64,000 nt of DNA from Seohaeicola zhoushanensis (GCF_014656415.1 NZ_BNCJ01000004.1:228665-292664), one strand, 5' to 3'. Positions 41,777-51,007 are shown, counted from the stretch's first letter. The notes: generated by a model from the letters alone, not told the origin. Program-made: numbers and translations.

Positions 41777-42508
41777 ATGTCGGAACGGGACGGATCCAAG
41801 GTCGCGCGGACATTGCGGGACTCGATCCTGCGGCTCGACCTGCGCCCCGGTGAACTGCTGGACGAAGCGGAACTGGCGGACCGGCTGGAGGTCTCGCGCA
41901 CGCCGGTGCGCGAAGCGATCATCCAGCTCATCGCCGACGGGCTGGTGGTGCGCGAGGGGCGCAAGGCCAAGGTCGCCCCGCTCGATTTCGACGACGTGCC
42001 CAAGCTCTACGATGCCCTGCTGATTTCCAGTCGCCTCGTGCATCGGCTTGCCGCCGAGAACCGCACCGAAAAGGACCTGAAAGAGATCGAACGCCACATG
42101 CGCGCCTTCGACAGCGCGGTCGCGAGTTGTGACGGCGTGCTCCTCTCCGAGGCCAACGCCGACTTCCATACGGCGATCTCGAACGCGACCGGCAACCGCT
42201 ACATCTCCAACTTCTACGAGCAGGCGCTGGTCGGCACGATCCGGCTGGCGCGGGCCTGCTTCTCCTATGGGCAGGGCACCGAGGTGGGCGAGAAGGCGCA
42301 GGAACTGCACGCGCACCTCGCGACCACCACGGGCGAACACGCCGAGATCTTCGCGGCGATCAAGGCACGCGACGTCGAGGCGGCAGACGCGCTTGCCGTC
42401 TCCCATTACAAGCTGACCAAAGCGCGGATCATGAAGGTGATCTTCGATCCGGACCTGGGCCTGGTGAACCTCGGCGACATCTCACTCGACCGCTGGAAAG
42501 TGGCCTGA
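41777..42508 (+). CDS. GntR family transcriptional regulator (FCD domain)
   Basis: This 243-aa FadR-type regulator has an N-terminal winged helix (LADRLEVSRTPVREAIIQLIADGLV) and a C-terminal all-helical FCD ligand domain (EANADFHTAISNATGNRYI, then HAEIFAAIKARDVEAADALAVSHY with the metal-binding His pattern). It probably senses a small carboxylate and controls the hyuAB-TRAP operon it ends. AAGGAG precedes the ATG at 41777. Its last 27 nt overlap the 3' end of the convergent LysR gene. Confidence 0.9.
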   Translation: MSERDGSKVARTLRDSILRLDLRPGELLDEAELADRLEVSRTPVREAIIQLIADGLVVREGRKAKVAPLDFDDVPKLYDALLISSRLVHRLAAENRTEKDLKEIERHMRAFDSAVASCDGVLLSEANADFHTAISNATGNRYISNFYEQALVGTIRLARACFSYGQGTEVGEKAQELHAHLATTTGEHAEIFAAIKARDVEAADALAVSHYKLTKARIMKVIFDPDLGLVNLGDISLDRWKVA

Positions 42509-43309
42509 CAACCAGCCGATGAACTCGCCGGCGAGGGCCGACCTCGGGCGATCCGGGTTGGCGCGGACCGTCAGCATATGGCCCACGTCCACGGCCGGCC
42601 CCAGTTCGAACCCGGCACCGCGCGCGCGGGCACCCAGCGCATAGGGTTCATAGACCACGCTCCGCCCGATCCCCGCCGCCACCAGGTCGAGCGCGGTGAC
42701 GGCGGTATCGACCCGCAAGGTCGCGCCGGTTTCGCCCGATTGGCCCCAGAGATCCCACAGGGGGTATTTCCCCTGCACCTCGATCCGCCGCTCGGCCTGC
42801 GTCGCTCCTGCAAGCACCAGTCGGGCCGGGCCGAGATCGACCGTATCCGGGGCCATCATCCCGCGCTCGGCAATGGCGATGCTGACATCGGCAAGTTCGA
42901 CGTTGGGATCGGTCCAGATCGCCCCGTTCAGCCGGACCGCCGTCTCCTCGCGACCGGCCAGGAAGCCCTCCAGCAAGGGGGCAAGACACAGGTTCAGGAA
43001 GGAGATCGGCGCCGAGACGGTCAGGCTTTGCCGCGCCCTGCGCCCGGTCAGTCCCCGCGTCGAGGCCTCGACCACGTCCAGCGCCTGCGTGATCCCCGGC
43101 AGGTAGGCCTGTCCCGCCTGGCTCAGTTCCAACCCATTGGCCTTGCGCAGGAAAAGAGGCCGCCCGAAATACTGCTCCAGCCCCCGGATCCGCTGCGAGA
43201 TGGCGGCCTGCGTGCAGTTCAGCTCCTCCGCCGCGCGGGTAAAGCTCAGGTGCCGCGCGGCGGCCTCGAAGGCCTGGAGGTAGATCAGATGCGGAATCTG
43301 GCGTGCCAC
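42482..43309 (-). CDS. LysR family transcriptional regulator (GcvA-like)
   Basis: This 275-aa regulator starts at GTG 43309, which follows AGGGG; upstream in-frame codons run into the intergenic region. The N-terminal helix-turn-helix (LQAFEAAARHLSFTRAAEELNCTQAAISQRI) is of the GcvA/AmpR subtype, followed by the effector domain (LVAAGIGRSVVYEPYAL). It diverges from soxB, so it probably regulates the sarcosine oxidase operon. It overlaps the convergent GntR gene by 27 nt. Confidence 0.9.
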   Translation of the reverse strand: MARQIPHLIYLQAFEAAARHLSFTRAAEELNCTQAAISQRIRGLEQYFGRPLFLRKANGLELSQAGQAYLPGITQALDVVEASTRGLTGRRARQSLTVSAPISFLNLCLAPLLEGFLAGREETAVRLNGAIWTDPNVELADVSIAIAERGMMAPDTVDLGPARLVLAGATQAERRIEVQGKYPLWDLWGQSGETGATLRVDTAVTALDLVAAGIGRSVVYEPYALGARARGAGFELGPAVDVGHMLTVRANPDRPRSALAGEFIGWLSGHFPAVE

Positions 43310-43427
43310 GGTGGACCCCTGTTGTCTTTCTTGGTCATAAGCAATTCGATGCCTGAGGGCAATTTTCCATTTCTTGCGGCAAGGGGGTGCCGGGCGGTTC
43401 AATGGCGCGAACCAATGGAGCTCGACC

Positions 43428-44669
43428 ATGCCCTTCGCATTGCTCAGATATGGCCTTTCAAAGGGCCACCGGCCGTTTCGCGACATCCCCGCGACACCGG
43501 ATCTGAAACGGAGCTACGACGTCGTCATCATCGGCGGCGGCGGTCATGGGCTGGCCGCCGCATGGTATCTCTCGAACCAGCACGGCATCCGCTCGGTGGC
43601 GGTGCTCGAAAAGGGCTATCTCGCCGGCGGCAACACCGCGCGCAACACCACCACGATCCGCTCGAACTACCTGACATCCGAGTCGATCCGCTTCTACCGC
43701 GAGGCGGTCAGCCTCTACGAGAGCATGTCCGAGGATCTCGGCTTCAACGTCATGTTCTCGCAGCGCGGACAGCTCACGCTCGCGCATTCCGACGCGACGA
43801 TGCGCAGCTTCCACCTGCGCGCCGAGATGGGCAAGCTCGCCGGCGCCCGGATCGAGGTGGTCGACGCGCAGACGGTGCGCGAACTCTGCCCGCACCTGCA
43901 CATGGACGAAGGCGGCCTGCACGAGGTGCTGGGCGGTCTCTGGCACGCCGACGGCGGCACCGCCCGGCATGACGCGGTGGCCTGGGGCTATGCCAGGGGG
44001 GCGGCGGCCAAGGGGGTCGAGATCCACCAGCGCACGACCGTCACCGCGATCCGCAGCACCGGCGACCGGGTGACCGAGATCGAGACGAACCGGGGCACCA
44101 TCCGCGCCGGTCAGGTGATCCAGGCGACAGGCGGGCTGAACGGGCAGGTGGCCGAACTCGCCGGCATCCGCCTGCCGATCCGCTGCTTCCCGCTGCAGGC
44201 GATGGTGACGCAGCCGCTGAAGCCCTTCCTCGATATCCTGCTGTCCTCGGCCAACCTGCACACCTACCTCGTGCAATCCTCGCGCGGCGAGATCGTGATC
44301 GGCGGCGGCTCCGATCCCTACCAGCTGGCCTCCACCCGTTCGAGCTTCGACCAGAAGGTGCACCTGGCCCAGGGGGCGCTGCACCTCTTCCCCTTCCTGC
44401 ACAACGTCAAGCTGCTGCGCCAATGGGCCGGCATCACCGACATGACCCCCGACTACAGCCCGATCATGGGGGCCTCGCCGCTGTCGAACTACTGGCTGGA
44501 CGCCGGTTGGGGCACCTGGGGGTTCAAGGCGACCCCGGTGGCCGGGAAATACATGGCCGAATGCGTGGCGACCGGAAAGGTGCCCGACATCATCGCGCCC
44601 TTCGCCCTGACCCGCTTCGACCGTTTCGCCCTGCTGAACGAGATGGGCGCCACCGCCGCCAGCCATTGA
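43428..44669 (+). CDS. soxB: Sarcosine oxidase beta subunit
   Basis: This is the FAD/FMN-binding catalytic subunit of heterotetrameric sarcosine oxidase, 413 aa. It has the dinucleotide motif VVIIGGGGHGLAAAWYL near residue 30, GNTARNTTTIRSNYL (flavin attachment region) and the C-terminal WAGITDMTPDYSPIMG. Sarcosine oxidase oxidatively demethylates N-methylglycine to glycine with formation of methylene-tetrahydrofolate and hydrogen peroxide. The ATG at 43428 follows GGAG. The order B-D-A-G is the standard one. Confidence 0.93.
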   Translation: MPFALLRYGLSKGHRPFRDIPATPDLKRSYDVVIIGGGGHGLAAAWYLSNQHGIRSVAVLEKGYLAGGNTARNTTTIRSNYLTSESIRFYREAVSLYESMSEDLGFNVMFSQRGQLTLAHSDATMRSFHLRAEMGKLAGARIEVVDAQTVRELCPHLHMDEGGLHEVLGGLWHADGGTARHDAVAWGYARGAAAKGVEIHQRTTVTAIRSTGDRVTEIETNRGTIRAGQVIQATGGLNGQVAELAGIRLPIRCFPLQAMVTQPLKPFLDILLSSANLHTYLVQSSRGEIVIGGGSDPYQLASTRSSFDQKVHLAQGALHLFPFLHNVKLLRQWAGITDMTPDYSPIMGASPLSNYWLDAGWGTWGFKATPVAGKYMAECVATGKVPDIIAPFALTRFDRFALLNEMGATAASH

Positions 44670-44676
44670 GGACGCC

Positions 44677-44928
44677 ATGAAACAGCTCGAATGCCCGGTG
44701 AACGGGCTGCGCGACATCTCCGAATTCCAGTATCTCGGCCCCCGCCGGTCGACCCGCAGCGATGACCCCGACACTGTCGTCGCGCATGTCTTCTTTGCCG
44801 AGAACCCGCTCGGGCCGATGGTCGAATGGTGGCGCCACCGCCCCTCGAACACCGTCTTTCTCGCCGAACGCCACACAGTGACGGACCAGGTCCTGCGCAC
44901 CTGGCTCCCCACCTCGCCGGAGACCTGA
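44677..44928 (+). CDS. soxD: Sarcosine oxidase delta subunit with altered zinc site
   Basis: This 83-aa delta subunit lies 7 nt after soxB and 1 nt before soxA. Normal SoxD binds zinc with a C-x2-C pair and an H-x3-C pair. Here these read Cys6-x2-Asn9 and His54-x3-Asn58, so the second Cys of each set is replaced by Asn and the zinc site is probably lost. The fold landmarks ISEFQYLG, FFAENPLGP and WWRHRPSN remain, so the identity is secure. The complex may tolerate the change, or the enzyme may have diverged in substrate. Confidence 0.88.
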   Translation: MKQLECPVNGLRDISEFQYLGPRRSTRSDDPDTVVAHVFFAENPLGPMVEWWRHRPSNTVFLAERHTVTDQVLRTWLPTSPET

Positions 44929-44929
44929 C

Positions 44930-47755
44930 ATGACCGCCCGCCTGCCTGCCCCCTGGGGCACCCGGATCGTCCGCGACACCGCCTTGACTTTCTCCTTCGA
45001 CGGAACGTCGCACTGCGGCCTCGCCGGGGACACGGTCGCCAGCGCCCTGCTTGCCGAGGGCCGCTGGGTCCTGTCACGCTCGTTCAAGTATCACCGCCCG
45101 CGCGGACCCCAGTCGATGGCGGGGCTCGAGGCCAATACACTGGTGCAGATCGGCTCCGAACCCAACGTCCGCGCCGACCGGCGGCCGCTGACCGAGGGCA
45201 TGGCGGTGCGCGCCCAGAACACCACCCATGGCGCCGACCGCGATCTTGGCAGCGTGCTCGACCGTTTCGGCCGGTTCATGCCGGTGGGGTTCTACTATCG
45301 CAGCTTCTTCGGTCCCTCGCGGTCAAGCTGGCTGAAATTCTGGGAGCCGCTGATCCGCCGTTCGGCCGGCCTTGGCGTCGTGGACACCGCGCTGGGCGAA
45401 GGGCACTACCAGCGCCGCAACCTCCAGTGCGACGTCCTGGTCGTCGGGGCAGGGCCCGCCGGTCTCGCCGCCGCGCGCACCGCCGCCGCGGCGGGAGCTG
45501 AGGTGGTCATCGTCGACAGCGAGCCCGAAACCGGCGGAGCGCTGACCTATGCCCGCAACGGCAGCGCGGCACTTGCACAGGCGCGCAGCGGTCTCGACGG
45601 GGTCACGATCCTGACCGGGGCCACCTGCAACGGCTGGTATACGGACAACTTCCTGCCGGTGATCCAGGGCGACACGCTCTTCCGCGTCCGCGCCGCGCAG
45701 GTGATCGTCGCCTCCGGCACGCAGGACCAGCCGCTGGTCTTCCGCAACAACGACCTGCCCGGCATCGTCTCGGCCTCGGCGGTCCAGCGCATGATGCGCC
45801 ACTATGCCATCCGCCCCGGCAGCGCCGCCGTGGTCTTCGCCGGCACCCCTCATGGCATCGCCGCCGCGCTCGATCTGCACGAGGCCGGCGTTCCTGTCCG
45901 CGCCGTCCTGGTCCCGCCCGAGGCGGTGGATCTTCCGACCGAACCCCTCGCCGAGGCCGGGCTTCGCGTTCTCAAGGGCGCACGCATCCAGGGCGCCCAT
46001 GGCAAGCGCCGACTGACCGCCCTTGACGTGACCACGGCCAGCGGTCGCGAAACCATTGCCTGCGACCTCGCCGTGATCGATGCGGGCGCGACGCCGGGAT
46101 ACCAGCTGCCCCTGCACGCGGGCGCGCAACTTGGCTTCGACGACGCCAGCCAGCGGTTCACGCTGTCGAACCTGCCCGCCAACATGCATCTCGCCGGCTC
46201 GGTCGCCGGGTGTTTCGCCCCCGATGCGGTGATCGCCAGCGGCGAACGCGCAGGCGCGCAGGCGGCAGTGGCGCTGGGTCTTGCGGCCAGCCTGCCGGAT
46301 GTCCCCGATGACGCGCAGGCGCATTTCCACCGGACCTTCCCGGTCTCCGATCCCGACCCGAAGGGCCGCGATTTCGTCGATGTCGACGAGGACCTGCAGG
46401 TCAAGGACATCGTCAACGCGGTGGCCGACGGCTATGCCGAACTGGAACTGGTCAAGCGCTATTCCACCGTCGGAATGGGGCCGTCGCAAGGCCGTCATTC
46501 GGCCCTCCAGACCGCCCGCATCCTGGCCCGTGAAACCGGGCGCACCGTGGGCGAGATCGGCATCACCACCGCCCGCCCGCCCTTCGGCCCCGAAAAGCTC
46601 GGCGTGCTGGCCGGACCGCTGCGCAGCCAGGAACGCCGCACCCCGCTCAACGCGCGGCACCGCGCGGCCGGCGCGCGGATGGGGCCGGCGGGCGCCTGGT
46701 GGCGGCCGATGGTCTACGGCGATGGCCCGACCGCCGAACTGGCCGCCCAGGAGGTGCGGATGGTGCGCGAGGACGTCGGGATGCTCGATGTCTCGACCCT
46801 CGGCAAGCTGGCCATCCGTGGCCCGGACGCGGGCGCCTTCCTCGACCGCATCTACACGATGGCGCATGCGAACCAGCCGGTTGGCCGCGTGCGCTATTGC
46901 CTGATGCTGAACGAGATGGGGTCGGTCATCGACGACGGGGTCGCCTGGCGCATGGCCCCGGACCACTTCTACGTCACCGCCACCACGGGCGCGGTGGATC
47001 GCGTCTTCTCGGACATGTCCTGGTGGAATGCCCAGTGGCGGATGCAGGTCGATATCCAGAACGTCACCGCCGGCTTTGCCGCGATCAATGTCACCGGCCC
47101 GCACGCCCGCGCGGCGCTCGAAGCGCTCGCCGGCGACATCGACCTCGGCCGCGAGGCCTTCCCCTTCCTGGAAGGGCGCAGCGGTACGCTCGGCGGCTGC
47201 CCGGTGCGGATCATGCGGATCGGTTTCACCGGCGAGCTGAGTTTCGAGCTGCACACCCCTCGCAGCTACGCGCCGCACCTCTGGGACCTGCTCGAAGGCG
47301 CCGGGGTCCGGCCCTACGGCCTCGAAGCTTCGCGCATCCTGCGGCTGGAAAAGGGCCACATCATCATCGGCCAGGACACCGACGCGCTGAGCACGCCGGA
47401 CGAACTGGGGATGCAATGGGCGATATCGCGCAAGAAGCCCTTCTACCTTGGCAAACCCGCCGTGGACAAGCGGCGCGCCATCGGCCTGGCCCGCACGCTC
47501 TGCCGCTTCGAACTGCCCGAAAGCGCCTTCGGCGAGGTCGGCGAATCCTGTCTCGTCATGGCGGACGGAAAGCCCGTCGGGCATGTGACCTCGGTCGCCG
47601 TCTCGCCGACGGTGGGGAAACTCATCGGGCTTGCCCATGCCGGCGCCGAACCGGGGCAGGGCATCGCCATCCGCACCCGCTCCGGGGTAGAGGTGCAGGC
47701 GCCGCTTGTCGGCCACGCCTTCTACGATCCGCAAAACGCCAGGCAGGAGGCCTGA
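44930..47755 (+). CDS. soxA: Sarcosine oxidase alpha subunit
   Basis: This 941-aa subunit has an N-terminal ferredoxin-like region, a Rossmann NAD/FAD module (VVGAGPAGLAAARTAA at about residues 171-186) with ASGTQDQPLVF, and a C-terminal folate-binding domain of the GcvT type from about residue 580 (EVRMVREDVGMLDVSTLGKL, then RIGFTGELSFELHTP and GMQWAISRKKPF). The folate domain accepts formaldehyde as methylene-THF. It follows soxD by 1 nt and precedes soxG by 2 nt. A dimethylglycine or other N-methyl amino acid substrate is possible. Confidence 0.93.
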   Translation: MTARLPAPWGTRIVRDTALTFSFDGTSHCGLAGDTVASALLAEGRWVLSRSFKYHRPRGPQSMAGLEANTLVQIGSEPNVRADRRPLTEGMAVRAQNTTHGADRDLGSVLDRFGRFMPVGFYYRSFFGPSRSSWLKFWEPLIRRSAGLGVVDTALGEGHYQRRNLQCDVLVVGAGPAGLAAARTAAAAGAEVVIVDSEPETGGALTYARNGSAALAQARSGLDGVTILTGATCNGWYTDNFLPVIQGDTLFRVRAAQVIVASGTQDQPLVFRNNDLPGIVSASAVQRMMRHYAIRPGSAAVVFAGTPHGIAAALDLHEAGVPVRAVLVPPEAVDLPTEPLAEAGLRVLKGARIQGAHGKRRLTALDVTTASGRETIACDLAVIDAGATPGYQLPLHAGAQLGFDDASQRFTLSNLPANMHLAGSVAGCFAPDAVIASGERAGAQAAVALGLAASLPDVPDDAQAHFHRTFPVSDPDPKGRDFVDVDEDLQVKDIVNAVADGYAELELVKRYSTVGMGPSQGRHSALQTARILARETGRTVGEIGITTARPPFGPEKLGVLAGPLRSQERRTPLNARHRAAGARMGPAGAWWRPMVYGDGPTAELAAQEVRMVREDVGMLDVSTLGKLAIRGPDAGAFLDRIYTMAHANQPVGRVRYCLMLNEMGSVIDDGVAWRMAPDHFYVTATTGAVDRVFSDMSWWNAQWRMQVDIQNVTAGFAAINVTGPHARAALEALAGDIDLGREAFPFLEGRSGTLGGCPVRIMRIGFTGELSFELHTPRSYAPHLWDLLEGAGVRPYGLEASRILRLEKGHIIIGQDTDALSTPDELGMQWAISRKKPFYLGKPAVDKRRAIGLARTLCRFELPESAFGEVGESCLVMADGKPVGHVTSVAVSPTVGKLIGLAHAGAEPGQGIAIRTRSGVEVQAPLVGHAFYDPQNARQEA

Positions 47756-47757
47756 AC

Positions 47758-48303
47758 ATGACCGCTCATCCCCGGCGCAGCTTCCCGCTGGCAGATCGTC
47801 CGCTCGTACCGGCAACCGGCGACAACCGCCTGATCGACCTGACCGCGCGCCCGCGACTGGGCCTGCGCGGGCCCGGAACCCCTGCCTGGTGCGCGGGCCA
47901 TGGGCTGCCCTTCCCGGACCGGATCAACCAGACGGCAGAGGCCGGGGGCATCACCGTCGCCCGTCTCGGAACATATGAGATCCTCGTCCTCACCGACGGG
48001 CAGGCAAGCCTCCCGGCCACGCCTCTGCCGCCCGATGCCTGGGACGGATACCGGGATGAGACATGGTTCTGGATCCGCATGACCGGCCCGTCCACGCAAG
48101 CCGCGCTGGCAACGCTGACAAGCGTCGACCTGCGTCCGGCCAGGGTGCCGCCGGGCCGCGTCCTGCAAACCCGTGCCGCGGGGCTCGACGCCGTGCTGGT
48201 CCTGCATGAGGGGTCTGTCGACATCTTTGCCGACATCGCTTCGGCCGAATACTTCGCCGACGTCCTGGCCGACCGCTGCCCGGAGTTCGGCTGGTCCGAG
48301 TGA
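47758..48303 (+). CDS. soxG: Sarcosine oxidase gamma subunit
   Basis: This 181-aa gamma subunit has GcvT-like partial homology (the RMTGPSTQAALATLTSVDLRP segment and the C-terminal VDIFADIASAEYFADVLAD). It stabilises the alpha subunit in the heterotetramer. The ATG at 47758 follows AGGAGG and is the last gene of the operon; a perfect 13-bp hairpin follows 30 nt downstream. Confidence 0.88.
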   Translation: MTAHPRRSFPLADRPLVPATGDNRLIDLTARPRLGLRGPGTPAWCAGHGLPFPDRINQTAEAGGITVARLGTYEILVLTDGQASLPATPLPPDAWDGYRDETWFWIRMTGPSTQAALATLTSVDLRPARVPPGRVLQTRAAGLDAVLVLHEGSVDIFADIASAEYFADVLADRCPEFGWSE

Positions 48304-48332
48304 TCCGGAGAGACAGCCGCCCAACAAGGTCC

Positions 48333-48369
48333 GGGGCCGGTTGCCGTTGGTTCGGCAACCGGCCCCTCT
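48333..48369. terminator. Bidirectional terminator between soxG and purU
   Basis: GGGGCCGGTTGCC (48333-48345) and GGCAACCGGCCCC (48354-48366) form a perfect 13-bp stem with an 8-nt loop, followed by TCT. It lies between convergent genes and can serve both directions. Confidence 0.8.
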
Positions 48370-48373
48370 GCGT

Positions 48374-49258
48374 TCAGCCCATCCGGTCCGAGGCGTAGGA
48401 ATTCGGCGAGGCCGGGAAGACCACCGTCTTGTTTCCGTTCAGGAAAACCCGGTGATGCGCATGGGCATGGATCGCCCGCGCCAGCACCCGCGCCTCGACA
48501 TCGCGGCCCAGCGAAACATAGTCCTCCGGGCTCTGCGCATGGGTGACAAGCGTCACGTCCTGCTCGATGATCGGGCCCTCGTCGAGGTCGGCGGTCACGT
48601 AATGCGAAGTCGCCCCGATCAGCTTCACGCCGCGCTCGAAGGCCTGCTTGTAGGGGTTCGCGCCCTTGAACGAGGGCAGGAACGAGTGGTGGATGTTGAT
48701 GATCCGGCCCGACATCCGGCGGCACATCTCGTCGCTCAAGACTTGCATGTAGCGGGCCAGGACGATCAGGTCGGCGCCGGTCTCCTCCACGATCGCGAGG
48801 ATCTGCGCCTCGGCCTGGGGCTTGTTCTCCTTCGTCACCCGGATGCAATGGAACGGCAGGTCGTGGTTCACCACCACCTTCTGGTAGTCCATGTGGTTCG
48901 AGATGACCGCCACGATCTCGATCGGCAGCGCGCCGATGCGCCAGCGGTAGAGCAGGTCGTTGAGGCAGTGGCCGAAGCGGCTCACCATGATGACGACCTT
49001 CATCCGCTCGGTCCCGCTGTGAAAGGCGAAGGTCATGTCGAAACGCTCCGCCACCGCTGCAAAGGCCGCCTCGAGCTCGGTCAGCGCCGCCCCCGTCTCG
49101 GGCGTGAAGCCGATGCGCATGAAGAAATTGCCGGTCTCGGCGTCGTCGAACTGCGAGCTGTCGGTGATGTTGCAGCCATGCTCGGCGAGGAAGGCGGAAA
49201 TGGCGGCGACGATCCCCCGCGTCGAGCGGCAGGTCACGGTCAGGCATAGGTCGGTCAT
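48374..49258 (-). CDS. purU: Formyltetrahydrofolate deformylase
   Basis: This 294-aa PurU hydrolyses 10-formyl-THF to formate and THF. It has an N-terminal ACT domain (VTCRSTRGIVAAISAFLAE) and a formyltransferase-fold domain with the active-site stretch IINIHHSFLPSFKGA and the later Asp in TADLDEGP. It is commonly linked to sarcosine, glycine betaine or other one-carbon-generating catabolism in alphaproteobacteria, which fits the convergent sox operon. It lies 63 nt after the RidA gene on the same strand. Confidence 0.93.
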   Translation of the reverse strand: MTDLCLTVTCRSTRGIVAAISAFLAEHGCNITDSSQFDDAETGNFFMRIGFTPETGAALTELEAAFAAVAERFDMTFAFHSGTERMKVVIMVSRFGHCLNDLLYRWRIGALPIEIVAVISNHMDYQKVVVNHDLPFHCIRVTKENKPQAEAQILAIVEETGADLIVLARYMQVLSDEMCRRMSGRIINIHHSFLPSFKGANPYKQAFERGVKLIGATSHYVTADLDEGPIIEQDVTLVTHAQSPEDYVSLGRDVEARVLARAIHAHAHHRVFLNGNKTVVFPASPNSYASDRMG

Positions 49259-49321
49259 TCGGGGTCCCCGGTGACTGGTGGTGGGTTTGGGAGGGAAGGA
49301 AGGGCCCGGCGGCGTCGCGGC

Positions 49322-49747
49322 TCAGACGGCCGCGACGAGCTGGATCTCGACCGGAGCATTGCCCGGCAGGCTGGCCACGCCTACGGCGCAGCGGCTGCAT
49401 ATGCCGCGCGCGCCCAGTCTCTCGCGCAGGAAGGCCGAGGCGAAATCGGCCACCCTGCTGTGCTCGGTGAAGCCGGCCTCGGCCGCGACATAGACGGTCA
49501 GCGTCAGGATCGCGGCGATTTCCTCTTGCCCCGAAAGCGTCGCCTCGGCGGCGCGAAGCGCATTGGCGCAGGCAAGGATCACCGCCTCGCGCTGCGCCTC
49601 GACCTCGCCGGTGCGGACGGGGCCGTGATACATCATCCGGCCATCCTGACGGGGCGTCATCCCCGCCGTGTAGATCAGCCCGCCATGCCGGCGCGCGGCG
49701 ACATAGTCGCCCTGCGGCACCGGCTGCGCGCCCCCGATCCGGCTCAT
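49322..49747 (-). CDS. RidA family protein
   Basis: This 141-aa YjgF/RidA-fold protein is expected to hydrolyse reactive enamine or imine intermediates released by PLP enzymes. The family trimer core is visible in GGLIYTAGMTPR and VAVGVASLPGNAPVEIQLVA, including the substrate-binding C-terminal Pro-x2-Ala-x-Val-Glu pattern. The classic RidA active-site Arg (R105 in the IRCVAVG-type motif) appears replaced: the segment reads CSRCAVGVASLPG, so an Arg lies one position earlier. It overlaps the aminotransferase gene by 4 nt and probably deals with that enzyme's intermediates. Confidence 0.85.
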   Translation of the reverse strand: MSRIGGAQPVPQGDYVAARRHGGLIYTAGMTPRQDGRMMYHGPVRTGEVEAQREAVILACANALRAAEATLSGQEEIAAILTLTVYVAAEAGFTEHSRVADFASAFLRERLGARGICSRCAVGVASLPGNAPVEIQLVAAV

Positions 49748-50949
49748 GCGCGGTACCTTTCGACCAGCGCGGCGATGCGCTCGACCGCGGCGACCGATGC
49801 GGCGTGATCCTGCGAGAAGTTCAGCCGGATGCTGTCGGTGGCATGGGGGCTGAACTCGGACCCCGGCGTGACCGTGACGCCGGCCTGCGTGCGCAGCGCG
49901 GTGACGAAGTCCTGCGGCGGGATCGCCAGCTTCGGCAGCCTCGGGAAGACATAGCTGCCCGCATCCGCGGGCCGCACCACGCAGCCTTCGATGCCGCGGA
50001 ACCCCGCGATCAGGTCGTCCCGGATCGCCTGATGCGCCTTGATCCGGTCGGCCATCCAGCCGGCGGGCTCGTCGAACCAGGTGCGCAGCACCGCCTGCGA
50101 ATAGCCCGGCGCGCGCAGCGACACGATCGCCTGCAACTTCTCCATCCGCTCGACGATCGCCGGATCGCCGAAGGCCACGCCAAGGCGATAGCCGCTCAGC
50201 GACTCGGTCTTCGAAGGTCCCATGATGGTCACCACGTTGTCCGGCATGGTGGCGCGCAGATGGGTATAGGTGACACCCGGATAAAGCAGCCGCGAATAGA
50301 GCTGGTCGACGATGACCGTCGCCCCATAGCGACCGGCCAGCTCGGCGATGCCGGCGATTTCCGCCGGCGAATAGACGACCCCGGCCGGGTTGTTCGGGTT
50401 GGAGAACAGGAAGACCTTCGCGCCGGCGCGGAACGCCTCTTCGAGCTGGGTCAGGTCCAGCCCCGCGCCGCTGGCGACACCGGCATAGTCCATGCGCACC
50501 GGGATGAGCTCGGCCTCCAGGAACTCGACCAGCTTGCGGTTGGCGAAATAGTCGGGCTGGACGATCGCCACCTTGTCGCCCGCCGATACCGTCGCCCCGA
50601 TGGAGAGGAACAGCGCGCCCTGGGTTCCTGGCGTGAGGATCAGCCCGTCACGGGCATCCACCGCCGCGCCGGTGAAGGCCGCCAGCCGCTCCGCCAAGAT
50701 CTCGCGGATCGCCGCCGATCCGCGATACTCGGTATAGGCCTGCGCCCCGCCGGCCGCGACACCCGCCGAGAAGGCCTCGAACGAGCCGGGCGTCGGAGGG
50801 TGCGCGTCGACGTCGCCGTGCGAAAAGTCGACCGGCCGGCCGGGCAGGGGTTCGCCCCGCAGCCATGCGCCATTGGCCTCACCCAGCCGGGCTTCCTGCC
50901 CCGGTGCATTGTCGGTGCCAAGCCGGGCAAATTTGGTTGCTGCATTCAT
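49744..50949 (-). CDS. Pyridoxal phosphate-dependent aminotransferase (class I/II)
   Basis: This 401-aa fold type I aminotransferase has the Schiff-base Lys in GPSKTESLSGYRLG, the PLP-ring and phosphate residues in FSNPNNPAGVVYS and the upstream LTPGTQGALFLS. The C-terminal DSIRLNFSQ supplies the substrate carboxylate Arg. It likely transaminates an amino acid or a hydantoin- or sarcosine-related product. It diverges from a LysR gene with a 102-nt gap containing a palindrome, and is followed by ridA (overlap) and purU. Confidence 0.9.
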   Translation of the reverse strand: MNAATKFARLGTDNAPGQEARLGEANGAWLRGEPLPGRPVDFSHGDVDAHPPTPGSFEAFSAGVAAGGAQAYTEYRGSAAIREILAERLAAFTGAAVDARDGLILTPGTQGALFLSIGATVSAGDKVAIVQPDYFANRKLVEFLEAELIPVRMDYAGVASGAGLDLTQLEEAFRAGAKVFLFSNPNNPAGVVYSPAEIAGIAELAGRYGATVIVDQLYSRLLYPGVTYTHLRATMPDNVVTIMGPSKTESLSGYRLGVAFGDPAIVERMEKLQAIVSLRAPGYSQAVLRTWFDEPAGWMADRIKAHQAIRDDLIAGFRGIEGCVVRPADAGSYVFPRLPKLAIPPQDFVTALRTQAGVTVTPGSEFSPHATDSIRLNFSQDHAASVAAVERIAALVERYRA

Positions 50950-51007
50950 CGTCGAAAACCCTTTTGCACGTTCCTTGCGCCCCTCTTACAGCAGAGATTG
51001 ATAAAAA

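Noticed and set aside
43458..49400. Several very long open frames antisense to the sarcosine oxidase genes and overlapping purU in other frames
   Set aside because: High GC at third codon positions keeps the antisense frames free of stops. The sense frames are complete members of known families.
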